NCBI GenBank assembly: GCA_013289825.1
Contig: JABCZF010000038.1
Span: 1-37,505, forward strand
DNA length: 37,505 nucleotides
Reading direction: 5' to 3'
Source of the DNA: Acidobacteriota bacterium
GTDB taxonomy: Bacteria; Acidobacteriota; Terriglobia; Acidiferrales; UBA7541
Shown here: positions 25,425 through 37,318 of the stretch, in pieces
Position numbering within the stretch: position 1 is the stretch's first letter
How the letters are laid out: each line of letters begins with the position of its first letter
Program-made: the position numbers and the translations under genes
Notes under the pieces: model-generated
What the model saw: only the letters and a program-made list of their open reading frames with translations
Database searches by the model: none
Told to the model about the DNA's origin: nothing

Positions 25425-28400
25425 TCAGAATTCGAGCTTCAGACCAATTTGCCCTTCGCGGCCAGGTAGGCGTTCGGAAACGCTACCGAAGGCCGGTTGA
25501 GCCTGCTGATCTTGAATCGCGGCAGCATTGCCATTGTTGAACAAGTTGAAGAATTCGAACAGGCCCTGGACCTTGAGCCGCTCGCGAATAGTCCAGGTTT
25601 TTGCGACGCGAAAATCCATATTTACGAAGGGCGGCGCCGTGAACGCATTGCGACCGGTCTTCAGGTCGCGGCCATTAAACGTGCCATTGGCGTCCAGATC
25701 AACCGGTTGTTTTGCGACAGCGGTATACCGGAAGCCGCTTTGCGCTCGGAGCAGGCTGCTGAATTGAATCTTCCAGGGCAATTCCACTAGGCCATGCACC
25801 TCGAAGGTATGGCGGAGGGCAAAATCGGAAGGACCGCTATCGATTTTGGCACCGTCGTAGAAGGTGCCCTCCTTCGGCACGAATGCGCCGTTGCAGGCGG
25901 TGAATGAGCCGTTCGCGTTCGTCTGACCAGGGCACGTGCCGGAGCCGGGGTCGCTAACAAGCGGGATGATTCCGCGGAAGCTGTCGGTTGGGAACGCATT
26001 TCCACCGCCAATCGCGCCTGTACCGAGATTGGAGCTAAGAGCGTCGTCGTGCTCTGAAACATAAGCATAGCTGCCGCCGAGTGTGAACCGGTGACGCATA
26101 CGCTTTTCAAAGGATACGATTCCGGCGTCATAGATGCCTGAGTACCAAGGACCGAAGCCGTTAACCTGGCTCGCGGGTGGTATGCCGGTAATGCGCGCAT
26201 CAAAGGGAAGATTTGTCTGTCGCACGCCAAGGAGATTCTCGATTCCTTTGTGGTAGTAGTCCGCGGATATTACCCAATCATCGCTGAGTTGACGCTGAAC
26301 GCCAAGCGTGTAGCTGCGGGTGTAGGGTGTGGCGAAGCTCGGATCAATGGTTACTGGAAAACTTCCTGGGGTTAAGACGTTGAATGAGAGCGTGCCGAAC
26401 GGACCCCAGAACCAAAAATTGCTGGGCTTGCCTATAGCCGTATCGGCGGCTGTAAGGAACTGGTCTGGAGTCAGACCAGACAATTGTTGAACGTTGCCGA
26501 TATTCACTGCTGAATTTGCAGGAATTGGATTGGATCCCAGATTACTGAGGTGGTCGATTCCATAAAGTGTGGAAGTGTCTCCAGGAATAACGCCAGCGAA
26601 CGGGCAAGTGGCGCCGGCTGACGCAATCTGCGCATCTGTCTGGAATGTTGATTGACAAACGCCGAAGAGGTCGGGAGCAATCGTCGGTACGCCGTAGAAC
26701 AGGCGCGGAAAAGAGAGCGGCTGCGTCAAGCGAATATCAGCGCCGCCGAATCCGGGAATATCGCGGGCAAGGCCGAGGCGAAAGTGGTCGTAAAAGAGAC
26801 CAAAACTGCCCCGGACGACGGTCTTGGGATTGACAGACCAGGCAAAGCCGATGCGAGGGGAAACATTAGTGCTTTTTTGGAAAGCAGAATCGTAGTCCCA
26901 GCGGACACCGGCGTTCAGCGTGAGATTGTGCCGCAGTTTCCAGTCGTCCTGAATCCAGAGCCCATCGTAGTTGTTGCGCAGTTTGATGTCATTGGCCTGC
27001 GGAGTAAGACCACCGGTGGTCAAAAGTAAGAAGAATCCAGCATCGACAGGGCCGAACTGCAAATAGTCGGCTTCCGTCGCGAAGAGTTGATCTTGTTGGG
27101 CGTTAGCTTCGAGGCCATCGACATGCGTTCGCTCGAAATCCCAGCCGAATTTCAGACTATGGCGATTGATCATTTTGGCGAGGCTAGCGCCGAAGGTCGC
27201 ATACTTTTGATGAATCGTCGACGGCGTGAACGTGGCACCGTAGTTGGGCGTGCCCAGGTCACCAAAAATGCCTCCGGTCGTGAAGCTGCTGAAGATATTG
27301 AATCTGGTATTGGGCCCGGCCTCGGGATGTGCAGGGCTCGTTAAGGTTGGCTCATCACGATATTGGCCGCGAAGATTAAGGATGAATGGGCTTCCAGAAT
27401 TCCCAAAAGTTATGACGTCGCTGAATCCGAGAAGCAAGTTGCGATCGCCTAGATTGGTTCGGGTGGAAGGAAGACTTGTCGACAAGGAAAGGGGATTGGT
27501 GCTGTTGACATGCACGTTGGTATAGTTCACCTGCTCGGTGAGATGGTGGTGGCCCAAAACTTGGTCGAATTTGGCGAATGCGCGTGCCTCTCGATCGGTG
27601 GTCGGCTCGTTGAAGGCCTCTTCGTTGTTGAGAAGGAACTGCGGGAGTTTCGGCGGCGGGGCGAAATTAAGCTGGCGGTTTTCGTGTATGCCTTCTGCCG
27701 AGGCGAACCAGAAGGCTTTGTCACGGACCATGGCGCCGCCGACCGCTGCATCGTAGTCCCAGCGCAGGAGATAGGGGACGTTCGGCGAGCCGGGAATGTC
27801 AGAGCTATCGAGGGCGCTGTTGCGATGATAGACGGAGGCCAGACCGTGCAGGTCGTTTCCTCCTGACTTGGTAATGACGTTGACCACACCGCCTGAAGAG
27901 TGCCCGAACTCGGCTTTGTATCCAGTGGTGATGACCTGAAATTCAGCGATGGTGTCCTGGTTGAATTGCGCCGCGGCGCCACCGGCAAGTTCGTTTTCAT
28001 TGGGAAGACCGTCGATAAGAAAGCCGGTGTTGTTGGCGCGTTCACCGAGGATGGGCGTCGCGTTATCGCTGTTGGCATCGGCTTGGCGATAGATGCCGAC
28101 TCCGGGAACAAGTTGCAGGAGATCAAGATAGTTCCGGCCGTTGATGGGCATGTTCCCGATGTCTTGCGGGAGAATCGTCGAGCCCGTGGAGGACGAATTC
28201 GTCTCCAGCAACGGCAGTTCGGCGGAGACGTTCACGACTTCCTCGACTCGACCGACTTCGAGCTGCAGGTTGAACGTAAGAGTGCGATTGATGGTGACGT
28301 CCAGATCTTTGACGGCGTTTGTGGTGAATCCGGCGTGGGACACGGTGAGCGTGTAGGCGCCCGCCGGAAGATTCTGAAACTGATAGGCGCCGGTCGCGTC

Positions 28401-28634
28401 CGAGACCGTCGTGCGGCTCGTGCCGATTGTGTCGCCAGCGAGCCGGAGCTGCGCTCCGCCGATCGCGAGGCCTTGCTTGTCGGCAACCGTGCCTTGGATC
28501 GTAGAAGTGGTCTGCGCGTGCGACGCGGACAAGAAAAGCACACCGGCGGCCGCGGTCAAGAGCAATGCACGCCAGACCCTAGGACCTATCGTCAATTTCC
28601 AAAATACAATTCGGCGAATGGATTCACCAACCAT
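25425..28634 (-). CDS. TonB-dependent receptor with N-terminal carboxypeptidase-regulatory domain (Oar-like)
   Basis: This 1069-residue outer-membrane receptor has a signal sequence ending in FLSASHAQ (about residue 41) and a CarboxypepD_reg-like domain (IQGTVADKQGLAIGGAQLRL, about residues 45-130). A plug domain follows (about 145-255, with NMPINGRNYLDLLQLVPGVG and GGVVNVITKSGGNDLHG), then a long 22-strand-type barrel ending in Phe (RLPGREGQIGLKLEF). Such Oar/SusC-like receptors import oligosaccharides or peptides using TonB energy. No SusD-like gene is adjacent. AGGGGG lies before the ATG. Its divergent neighbour is a Gfo/Idh oxidoreductase, so a sugar substrate is a reasonable but unproven guess. 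Confidence 0.93.
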   Translation of the reverse strand: MVGESIRRIVFWKLTIGPRVWRALLLTAAAGVLFLSASHAQTTSTIQGTVADKQGLAIGGAQLRLAGDTIGTSRTTVSDATGAYQFQNLPAGAYTLTVSHAGFTTNAVKDLDVTINRTLTFNLQLEVGRVEEVVNVSAELPLLETNSSSTGSTILPQDIGNMPINGRNYLDLLQLVPGVGIYRQADANSDNATPILGERANNTGFLIDGLPNENELAGGAAAQFNQDTIAEFQVITTGYKAEFGHSSGGVVNVITKSGGNDLHGLASVYHRNSALDSSDIPGSPNVPYLLRWDYDAAVGGAMVRDKAFWFASAEGIHENRQLNFAPPPKLPQFLLNNEEAFNEPTTDREARAFAKFDQVLGHHHLTEQVNYTNVHVNSTNPLSLSTSLPSTRTNLGDRNLLLGFSDVITFGNSGSPFILNLRGQYRDEPTLTSPAHPEAGPNTRFNIFSSFTTGGIFGDLGTPNYGATFTPSTIHQKYATFGASLAKMINRHSLKFGWDFERTHVDGLEANAQQDQLFATEADYLQFGPVDAGFFLLLTTGGLTPQANDIKLRNNYDGLWIQDDWKLRHNLTLNAGVRWDYDSAFQKSTNVSPRIGFAWSVNPKTVVRGSFGLFYDHFRLGLARDIPGFGGADIRLTQPLSFPRLFYGVPTIAPDLFGVCQSTFQTDAQIASAGATCPFAGVIPGDTSTLYGIDHLSNLGSNPIPANSAVNIGNVQQLSGLTPDQFLTAADTAIGKPSNFWFWGPFGTLSFNVLTPGSFPVTIDPSFATPYTRSYTLGVQRQLSDDWVISADYYHKGIENLLGVRQTNLPFDARITGIPPASQVNGFGPWYSGIYDAGIVSFEKRMRHRFTLGGSYAYVSEHDDALSSNLGTGAIGGGNAFPTDSFRGIIPLVSDPGSGTCPGQTNANGSFTACNGAFVPKEGTFYDGAKIDSGPSDFALRHTFEVHGLVELPWKIQFSSLLRAQSGFRYTAVAKQPVDLDANGTFNGRDLKTGRNAFTAPPFVNMDFRVAKTWTIRERLKVQGLFEFFNLFNNGNAAAIQDQQAQPAFGSVSERLPGREGQIGLKLEF

Positions 28635-28991
28635 GGAAAACCCCCTTTGATTCCGCGCAACAGTCTGCCAAGACCGTGTCCTCTGAATGGAGGCTAGGTA
28701 GTCGAGTGAAACATTTGTTGCATTTCTGCTGCTGCGAGCCTAAGAACCGAAATGTTGACTGTCAAGCCTTTTCTTTCTGGAGTGCGGACCTTGCTCGTAT
28801 GGCTGGCGAGTTTTGCTGAGCGGCTTGGCATCTCGAGGTGCCGGATCACCGGCGCATCGGCTATTTGTACGTAGCCCGAAAACTGATACCTTGCCTCCTG
28901 CACGTTTGGGAACGCAGACTGCCTCACGGCGAGACGGTTGCCAGTTTCGGGGCAACACGCGGGCGTGGGAGCAACCCCAGGAGCGAGGGCT
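28635..28991. other. Divergent promoter region of TonB receptor and oxidoreductase
   Basis: This 357-base region shows no gene. It holds a minus-strand promoter for the receptor at 28737-28765, giving a leader of about 95 bases. The frame of the oxidoreductase stays open upstream to 28938, but AGGAG before the ATG at 28992 favours the later start. No clear plus-strand promoter is visible. Confidence 0.45.
28737..28765 (-). promoter_or_regulatory. Promoter of TonB receptor gene
   Basis: On the minus strand TTGACA (28765-28760), a 17-base spacer and TAGGCT (28742-28737) form a recognisable promoter. The -35 is part of the palindrome TTGACAGTCAA (28755-28765), a possible regulator site. Confidence 0.45.
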
Positions 28992-30137
28992 ATGAAGCAA
29001 ACGGCGGCAGTGATCGGTGTGGGATTTGTCGGCAAGGCGCACGTAGATGCTTTGCGGAGACTGGGTATTCCGATCCGCGGCATTCTCGGCAGCACGAAGG
29101 AACGCGGCGCGGAATCCAGCCAAGCGCTCGGCCTCCAGCGGGCGTATGGCTCGCTGGACGAACTGGCGGAGGATTCGAGCGTCACTGCCGTTCATATTTG
29201 CACTCCAAATTACGTGCACTTCGAGCAAGCCAGCCGCCTGCTCCGCGCCGGAAAACATGTTCTGTGCGAAAAACCGCTGGCCATGGATTCGCGTGAGTCC
29301 GCAATGCTGGTGCAAATTGCGCGCGAATCGAAACGCGTTGGCGGCGTGGCCTACAACCTTCGCTACTACCCGCTCTGCCAGGAAGCACGCGCGCTGATTG
29401 CCCAGGGAGCGATTGGCCAGCCGCGGATCGCGCAAGGCAGCTTTTTGCAGGACTGGCTCCTGCATCCGACGGACTGGAACTGGCGGCTCGAGGAAAAGCT
29501 GGGAGGCGACCTGCGCGCGGTGTCCGACATCGGCACGCACTGCCTCGATTTGTTGATGTGGCTGACGGGAAAAAAAGTCATGGATCTTTGCGCGGATCTG
29601 GCCACAATAATTCCGGTGCGCAGGAAACCACGCGGACGTGTCGAGACCTTCAAGAAGTCCGAGGCGGCGGGCTACGATGAAATGCCCATGAGCACCGACG
29701 ACTACGCTTCGGTGTTACTGCATTTTGAGGGCGATATGCGCGGCGTGATGAGCGTCTCGCAAGTCAGCGGCGGCCACAAAGCGAAGCTCGCGTTTGAAAT
29801 TAATGGTTCTGAAGGCTCGCTCGCGTGGAATTCGGAATCGCCGAACGAAATGTGGATCGGGCGGCGCGATATTGCAAATGGTTTGATGCTCAAAGATCCA
29901 GCGCTGATGACTCCTGCGGCGCGCGGCTACGCCGTCTATCCCGGCGGGCACACGGAAGGCTATCCGGATACATTCATGCAGCTCTTCAAGGATTTTTACG
30001 AATACGTGGAAAAAAATGACTTGAGCGCGGCAAGAACGTTTCCGACGTTTGAAACCGGCCACGACGAACTGATTCTCTGCGACGCCATCGCGAAAAGTGC
30101 ACAGGAAAAATCGTGGCAGCCAGTCCAGTGGGACTGA
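28992..30137 (+). CDS. Gfo/Idh/MocA-family oxidoreductase
   Basis: This 381-residue oxidoreductase has a Rossmann start (AAVIGVGFVGKAHVDALRRL), the E-K-P motif in HVLCEKPLAMDSRESAMLVQ, and SDIGTHCLDLLMWLTGKKV in the C-terminal domain with its conserved His. There is no signal peptide. It resembles bacterial sugar dehydrogenases or dehydratases of this family that act on hexosides or myo-inositol derivatives. Its ATG follows AGGAG by about ten bases; 18 more codons are open upstream without a ribosome site. It is divergent from the TonB receptor and ends 7 bases before the convergent FG-GAP gene. The substrate is unknown. Confidence 0.91.
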   Translation: MKQTAAVIGVGFVGKAHVDALRRLGIPIRGILGSTKERGAESSQALGLQRAYGSLDELAEDSSVTAVHICTPNYVHFEQASRLLRAGKHVLCEKPLAMDSRESAMLVQIARESKRVGGVAYNLRYYPLCQEARALIAQGAIGQPRIAQGSFLQDWLLHPTDWNWRLEEKLGGDLRAVSDIGTHCLDLLMWLTGKKVMDLCADLATIIPVRRKPRGRVETFKKSEAAGYDEMPMSTDDYASVLLHFEGDMRGVMSVSQVSGGHKAKLAFEINGSEGSLAWNSESPNEMWIGRRDIANGLMLKDPALMTPAARGYAVYPGGHTEGYPDTFMQLFKDFYEYVEKNDLSAARTFPTFETGHDELILCDAIAKSAQEKSWQPVQWD

Positions 30138-30144
30138 GGGCACC

Positions 30145-33630
<3,486 letters not shown>

Positions 33631-33694
33631 GCAGGTGTGTGTCCTGTCGCGATGTGCGGCTGTTGATTGCTGGCCGCAACGCGGAGCACTAGAG

Positions 33695-33723
33695 ATTCTG
33701 TGTGTACAAGCGAAAAGCGTCAA
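33695..33723 (-). promoter_or_regulatory. Promoter of the FG-GAP gene
   Basis: On the minus strand TTGACG (33723-33718), a 17-base spacer and CAGAAT (33700-33695) match the consensus fairly well. The predicted leader is about 58 bases. It fixes the start at or below 33630. Confidence 0.4.
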
Positions 33724-33791
33724 CCGTTTTTGTGATCGTTGATCGTGACGCGGGAGAGAGTCGCCGATTTGACCGATATGCGGGCGAGACG

Positions 33792-36173
33792 CTAGTCATA
33801 GCGGAGGGCGGTGAGGGGATCGACGCGCAGGGCGCGGCGCGTGGGGACGTAACAGGCCAACAGGGTGACCATGGCCATCAACAGAGCGACCCCGAAAAAA
33901 GTAAGCGGATCGGCGGGGCTGACGCCATAGAGTTCGCTGGACAAAAGGTGCGTCAGGGCAAAGGCGCCTGCGAGGCCGAAGATGATGCCGGCGAGCGAGA
34001 ATTTTACGCCCTCCTTCATGACCAGCCACAGAACATCGCGACGCTCGGCGCCAAGAGCGATGCGGATGCCAATTTCGCGGGTGCGTTTCGAAACAAGAAA
34101 AGATAGAACACCATAGATGCCGATGACGCCGAGCACCAGGGCCACAGCCGCAAAGACGACAAAGAGAGACGTTGTGGAGGACGGAGTCGAGACGGCTTCG
34201 GCGACGACGGCCTGCATGATTTTCACTTCGCTGACGGGAGCTTCCGGATTGAGATTGGCGACCGCGCTACGCAGCACGGCGGCGACTTGGGTGTCGTCCG
34301 GGGTGGTGCGAATGGCGATGGTCATCTCGGCAGGAACGCGTTTGTTTTCCAGCGTGGCGGCTGCGTTATAGAGGACGTAGGCGGTGCCGCCGATCCAATC
34401 GGGCGCGTTGCTCTGGAGATTGTAGGCGCGGACGTCGGGAATAACGCCGACGATGGTGCGCCAGTCGTTGTCCTGGAGCAGACGAATGTGCTTGCCGACG
34501 GCGATTTGATTGGGCCAGAAGCGGTGAGCGGTTTCGGCGGTGATGATGGCTACAGGCGCGCCGGAGAGGTCGGCGCTGGTGAAGCCGCGACCGAAAAGAA
34601 CAGGAATACCCATCACGCGAAAATAATCGGGAGTGACGATATTGAGCCAGAAGAGTGGGGAAGTATCGCCGGGAGGGACCACGTAGTTTTCGAGGTTGAA
34701 GGAGCGCTTGGCGACGCGGCCGTCGAGAGGAAGAGTGTTGATGAGAGCGGCACCGCGCGCGCCTGGGAAGGATTGCAGCTGATCGAGAAGGGTACGGTAG
34801 AAAGCGATGCAGCGGGATGGATCACTGCAGAAGGATTCATTCGGAGTGATGCGCGCCGTGAGAATGTGTTCGGGGCGAAAGCCGGGGTTCACATGAGAGA
34901 GCGCCCAGAAGCTGCGGACCATGAGTCCGGCGGAAATCACGAGAAGGACGGCGAAGGCAATTTCGGTGATGACCAAGACGTTGCGAAAGCGCTGCGAGAC
35001 AGAGATTGCGGCCCCGCGTCCCCCGGATTTGAGGGACTCGGCGAGAGCGAAGCGGGAGGATTGAAGCGCGGGCGCGAGACCGAAGGCGAGGCCGGTCGAG
35101 AGAGCGAGCACAACGGTAAAGAGCAGGACACGCCAGTCGAGATGGACTTCCAATAAGCGGGGCGTGTCGGCGGGGAGAAGCACCTTGAGAAGCGCGAGAC
35201 CCCTGGCAGCGAGCGAGAGGCCAAGCAAGGCACCGAAGGAGGCGAGCAAAACGCTTTCCGTCAGAAGTTGACGGAAGATGCGATGGCGTCCTGCGCCCAT
35301 GGCGGCACGGATGGCAAACTCCTTTTCCCGGGTGGCGGCGCGTGAAAGCAGGAGATTCGCGACGTTTGTGCAGGCCATGAGGAGCACCAGCGCGACGGCG
35401 CCGAGAAGCATGAGGAGGCGAACACGCACCTCGGCGACCATGCCATTTTGTAGCGGGACGACGGTTACGTCCGCGTTCCAGCTAGAGGGCATCGGCCAGG
35501 GAAAAAGCGCAGCGGCATGAGATTGAAAGGTGCGGATTTCCGCGCGGGCTTCGGGGAGCGTCGCGCCAGGGCGGAGACGGCCTATGACCGGCATGAAGTC
35601 GCCCGCCCAGTAGTCGGAGACGCTGCGGGGATCGTTGTGGAGAGGAATCCAGATTTGCGTTTTTGCGGAAGGGAAGCGGAATTCTGGGGGCATGACGCCG
35701 ATGACTTGACGGTTGACGCCTTCGAGCTCGATGGAGCGGCCAAGAATGGTTGGGTCGCTGCGGAAGCGGTCAGCCCAGAGGGAGTAGCTGAGGATGACGT
35801 AACTGTCCTGACCTGCGAGATCTTCGCCCGGGAAAAGAGTGCGGCCGAGTTGCACGTGGGCGCCTAGAATGGAAAAAAACTCGGCAGAAACAATCGTGCC
35901 GGCGAGACGAACGGGTTCGCCGGAGCTGGTGAGGTTGAATTCGTGGCCTTCGGCGTAAGCGGCGATGTCCAGGGAGCGGATTTGCTCGCGCATGGCGACG
36001 ACCGCGCCGCGGGGATAGGTTCCGGTGACGCTCACGAGCCGTTCGGATTGGGGGAAGGGAAGCCCAACGAGGAGAATTCCGTTGACGAGGCTGAAGATGG
36101 CGGTGTTGGCACCGATGCCGAGAGCGAGAGTCAGGACGGCAACCGCCGTGAAGCCGGGATTCTTGCGGAGCAA
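33792..36173 (-). CDS. ADOP-family ABC permease, core intact but N-terminus frame-disrupted
   Basis: This 793-residue frame holds the core of an acidobacterial-duplicated-orphan-permease (ADOP) protein: two MacB_PCD/FtsX halves with about eight to ten helices. It begins at a TTG with LLRKNPGFTAVAVLTLALGI and ends with TRRALRVDPLTALRYD. Family hallmarks GVLSFLVSKRTREIGIRIAL and GLAPALQ are present. In intact members about 85 residues precede this point; here the preceding 64 codons are in another frame (36170-36333). The TTG has no proper ribosome site. So the gene may be dead, or a truncated permease may be made by weak initiation. No ATPase gene is near, as usual for ADOP genes. Confidence 0.85.
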   Translation of the reverse strand: MLRKNPGFTAVAVLTLALGIGANTAIFSLVNGILLVGLPFPQSERLVSVTGTYPRGAVVAMREQIRSLDIAAYAEGHEFNLTSSGEPVRLAGTIVSAEFFSILGAHVQLGRTLFPGEDLAGQDSYVILSYSLWADRFRSDPTILGRSIELEGVNRQVIGVMPPEFRFPSAKTQIWIPLHNDPRSVSDYWAGDFMPVIGRLRPGATLPEARAEIRTFQSHAAALFPWPMPSSWNADVTVVPLQNGMVAEVRVRLLMLLGAVALVLLMACTNVANLLLSRAATREKEFAIRAAMGAGRHRIFRQLLTESVLLASFGALLGLSLAARGLALLKVLLPADTPRLLEVHLDWRVLLFTVVLALSTGLAFGLAPALQSSRFALAESLKSGGRGAAISVSQRFRNVLVITEIAFAVLLVISAGLMVRSFWALSHVNPGFRPEHILTARITPNESFCSDPSRCIAFYRTLLDQLQSFPGARGAALINTLPLDGRVAKRSFNLENYVVPPGDTSPLFWLNIVTPDYFRVMGIPVLFGRGFTSADLSGAPVAIITAETAHRFWPNQIAVGKHIRLLQDNDWRTIVGVIPDVRAYNLQSNAPDWIGGTAYVLYNAAATLENKRVPAEMTIAIRTTPDDTQVAAVLRSAVANLNPEAPVSEVKIMQAVVAEAVSTPSSTTSLFVVFAAVALVLGVIGIYGVLSFLVSKRTREIGIRIALGAERRDVLWLVMKEGVKFSLAGIIFGLAGAFALTHLLSSELYGVSPADPLTFFGVALLMAMVTLLACYVPTRRALRVDPLTALRYD

Positions 36174-36333
36174 GCGCGCGCCGTAGCGCTTCCTGGCGGG
36201 GGACGCCGCTGCGGATTAAGTCGTCGGCGAAGGACTCGAGGTGGAAGCGGAGCTCGGTGTCCATCTCGTTTTCCATGCACGAGCGATGCAGGGTGGATTG
36301 CAGCCAGGAACGAAGACGGTTCCAGAGCGTCAT
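36170..36333 (-). pseudogene. Out-of-frame N-terminal part of the ADOP permease
   Basis: From the ATG at 36333 the frame reads MTLWNRLRSWLQSTLHRS, then MDTELRFHLESFADDLIRSG and VPRQEALRRA, the typical cytoplasmic N-terminus of ADOP permeases. It should be followed by R-L-E-F-G-G and about 30 more residues, but instead runs into nonsense after base 36175 while the next frame continues with R-Y-G-A-R-L-L-R-K-N-P-G-F. The gene is thus disrupted by a deletion of about 100 bases, as estimated from memory of the family. Confidence 0.75.
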
Positions 36334-36476
36334 ACGCCCTCCGAAGTTGTGCGCAAAATCCCGGTGATGACCTGCGATATGCGGTACCCGTGGTAGCCGT
36401 GGAGCGGGCCGCGGGAAGTGGCGTTGCGGATGGGCATGTCGAGAGGGCCCTGCGGAAGGTTGCGTTGGTTGTCCAC
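36330..36476 (-). pseudogene. PadR-family regulator remnant with internal deletion
   Basis: A GTG-started frame of 48 codons reads VDNQRNLPQGPLDMPIRNAT, SRGPLHGYHGYRISQ, then VITGILRTTSEGV and a stop. The first part matches the PadR helix-turn-helix start (MDNxxxLLQGTLDMLIL, LSRGPMHGYGI). The last dozen residues look like the extreme C-terminus of acidobacterial PadR proteins. About 60 residues, including the rest of the winged helix with EGSLYPALHRLE, are missing, so DNA binding is unlikely. Its stop overlaps the ADOP ATG (ATGA), the normal padR-ADOP arrangement. Leu-to-Pro changes within the helix (QGPLDMPI) also suggest decay. Confidence 0.7.
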
Positions 36477-36487
36477 GGGAGCGGCGT

Positions 36488-36525
36488 CTCCTAGACGAAC
36501 TAGGAGTATAGAGTAGTCCTCCTAG
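36488..36525. promoter_or_regulatory. CTCCTAG operator boxes of the decayed padR-ADOP unit
   Basis: CTCCTAG-ACGAA-CTAGGAG (36488-36506) is a perfect 7-base inverted repeat. A third CTCCTAG stands at 36519-36525, 31 bases from the first. The boxes flank and overlap the -10 of the promoter. They are a plausible PadR autoregulation site that has outlived its regulator. Confidence 0.6.
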
Positions 36526-36533
36526 ATGGTCAA
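36505..36533 (-). promoter_or_regulatory. Strong promoter of the decayed padR-ADOP unit
   Basis: On the minus strand TTGACC (36533-36528), exactly 17 bases, and TATACT (36510-36505) form a near-consensus promoter. The start of transcription would be near 36498, about 22 bases before the padR remnant GTG, with GGAG between them. Confidence 0.65.
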
Positions 36534-36647
36534 GGAGAAGAGGCTTGACCCGCTCACGCGGAGTGCGGGATTTTCGCGAGAGAAAAAGAGTGTCGATGTG
36601 GTTGCCGTTCGAAGATGGGCTTTGCGGTTTAGGTTGAGGAGGAAACC

Positions 36648-36998
36648 ATGGATGATTTTCCGGAGTTCATGAAATGTTCTGCGAATAGGATTGCGACCAG
36701 CAGCCAGGCGACACACGGAGTTGAGGGCTACGTGTTTGACGGGGCGGATGGGAGCCAAATGGCATTCTGGACTTGCCACGAGACAGCGAGTTCAGCGCCG
36801 CACCTGCATGAGTTCGACGAATACATGGTCGTGGTCGAGGGTTGTTATACCCTGATCGTTGACGGCAGACGCATACCCATCAGAGCGGGAGAAGAATACT
36901 TCATTCCGAAAGGGCTCTCGCATGGCGGTGAAGTTGTGGCTGGCACCAGAACAATCCATGCTTTCGGAGGGCGCCGGGCCGAGAGGGCCCATCGGTAG
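36648..36998 (+). CDS. Small cupin-domain protein
   Basis: This 116-residue protein is a single cupin barrel. The metal-binding motif 1 appears as SAPHLHEFDEYMVVVEGCYTL (about residues 47-67: H-x-H, then E) and motif 2 as IRAGEEYFIPKGLSHGGEV (about 76-94, with the final His). The ATG follows GAGGAGGAAACC, a strong ribosome site. Cupins of this size act as metal-dependent enzymes or sugar and ligand binders; nothing here decides. It is transcribed away from the padR-ADOP remnant and stands alone. Confidence 0.85.
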   Translation: MDDFPEFMKCSANRIATSSQATHGVEGYVFDGADGSQMAFWTCHETASSAPHLHEFDEYMVVVEGCYTLIVDGRRIPIRAGEEYFIPKGLSHGGEVVAGTRTIHAFGGRRAERAHR

Positions 36999-37318
36999 AC
37001 AGAATGCTTCCTGGCGGTCTCGCGGCCGCCGCGGTTTCTTGCCAACGATTAGCAAACTTTGCCATAAGCACTGTATTTGGCGTAGCAGAGTTTGCTGGGC
37101 GCCTTTTCATGATTAAATCGCCTTACAAGCGGCTGATCGTTCGCGTGGCAGACATAAAAGCCAAGTGCGCCTGGCCGGGCCCCGTTCCCTGTGCCAGGGC
37201 TCGTGCCTCTGGTTGAGACTGTCGGCGAAAGCGGAAATCTTAAAGACATTTATCTTGCTCACCCTTTGTGGTATGTAGGCGTCCTACTTACAGATAAGGA
37301 GTAGGTCTACATACGTCC
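36999..37318. other. Intergenic region upstream of PadR gene
   Basis: This 320-base gap has no gene I can support; short frames in it lack family features and ribosome sites. At its right end lies the nested palindrome described at 37271-37314. Confidence 0.4.
37271..37314. promoter_or_regulatory. Nested palindrome, probable PadR operator
   Basis: GTATGTAG (37271-37278) pairs with CTACATAC (37307-37314), and inside it CCTACT (37283-37288) pairs with AGTAGG (37300-37305). The structure lies just upstream of the padR start at 37319. Its TCCTA/TAGGA core resembles the boxes at 36488-36525, so both PadR units may use one type of site. Confidence 0.6.

Noticed and set aside
27900..28697. 265-residue plus-strand frame opposite the TonB receptor N-terminus
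   Set aside because: Mirror of the signal, regulatory and plug domain; no protein features of its own.
34287..35156. 289-residue plus-strand frame inside the ADOP permease gene
   Set aside because: Antisense shadow with Gly/Glu/Asp-rich composition and no recognisable family.
37004..37216. Small plus-strand frame after the cupin gene
   Set aside because: No ribosome site and no family resemblance; it overlaps other equally poor frames.
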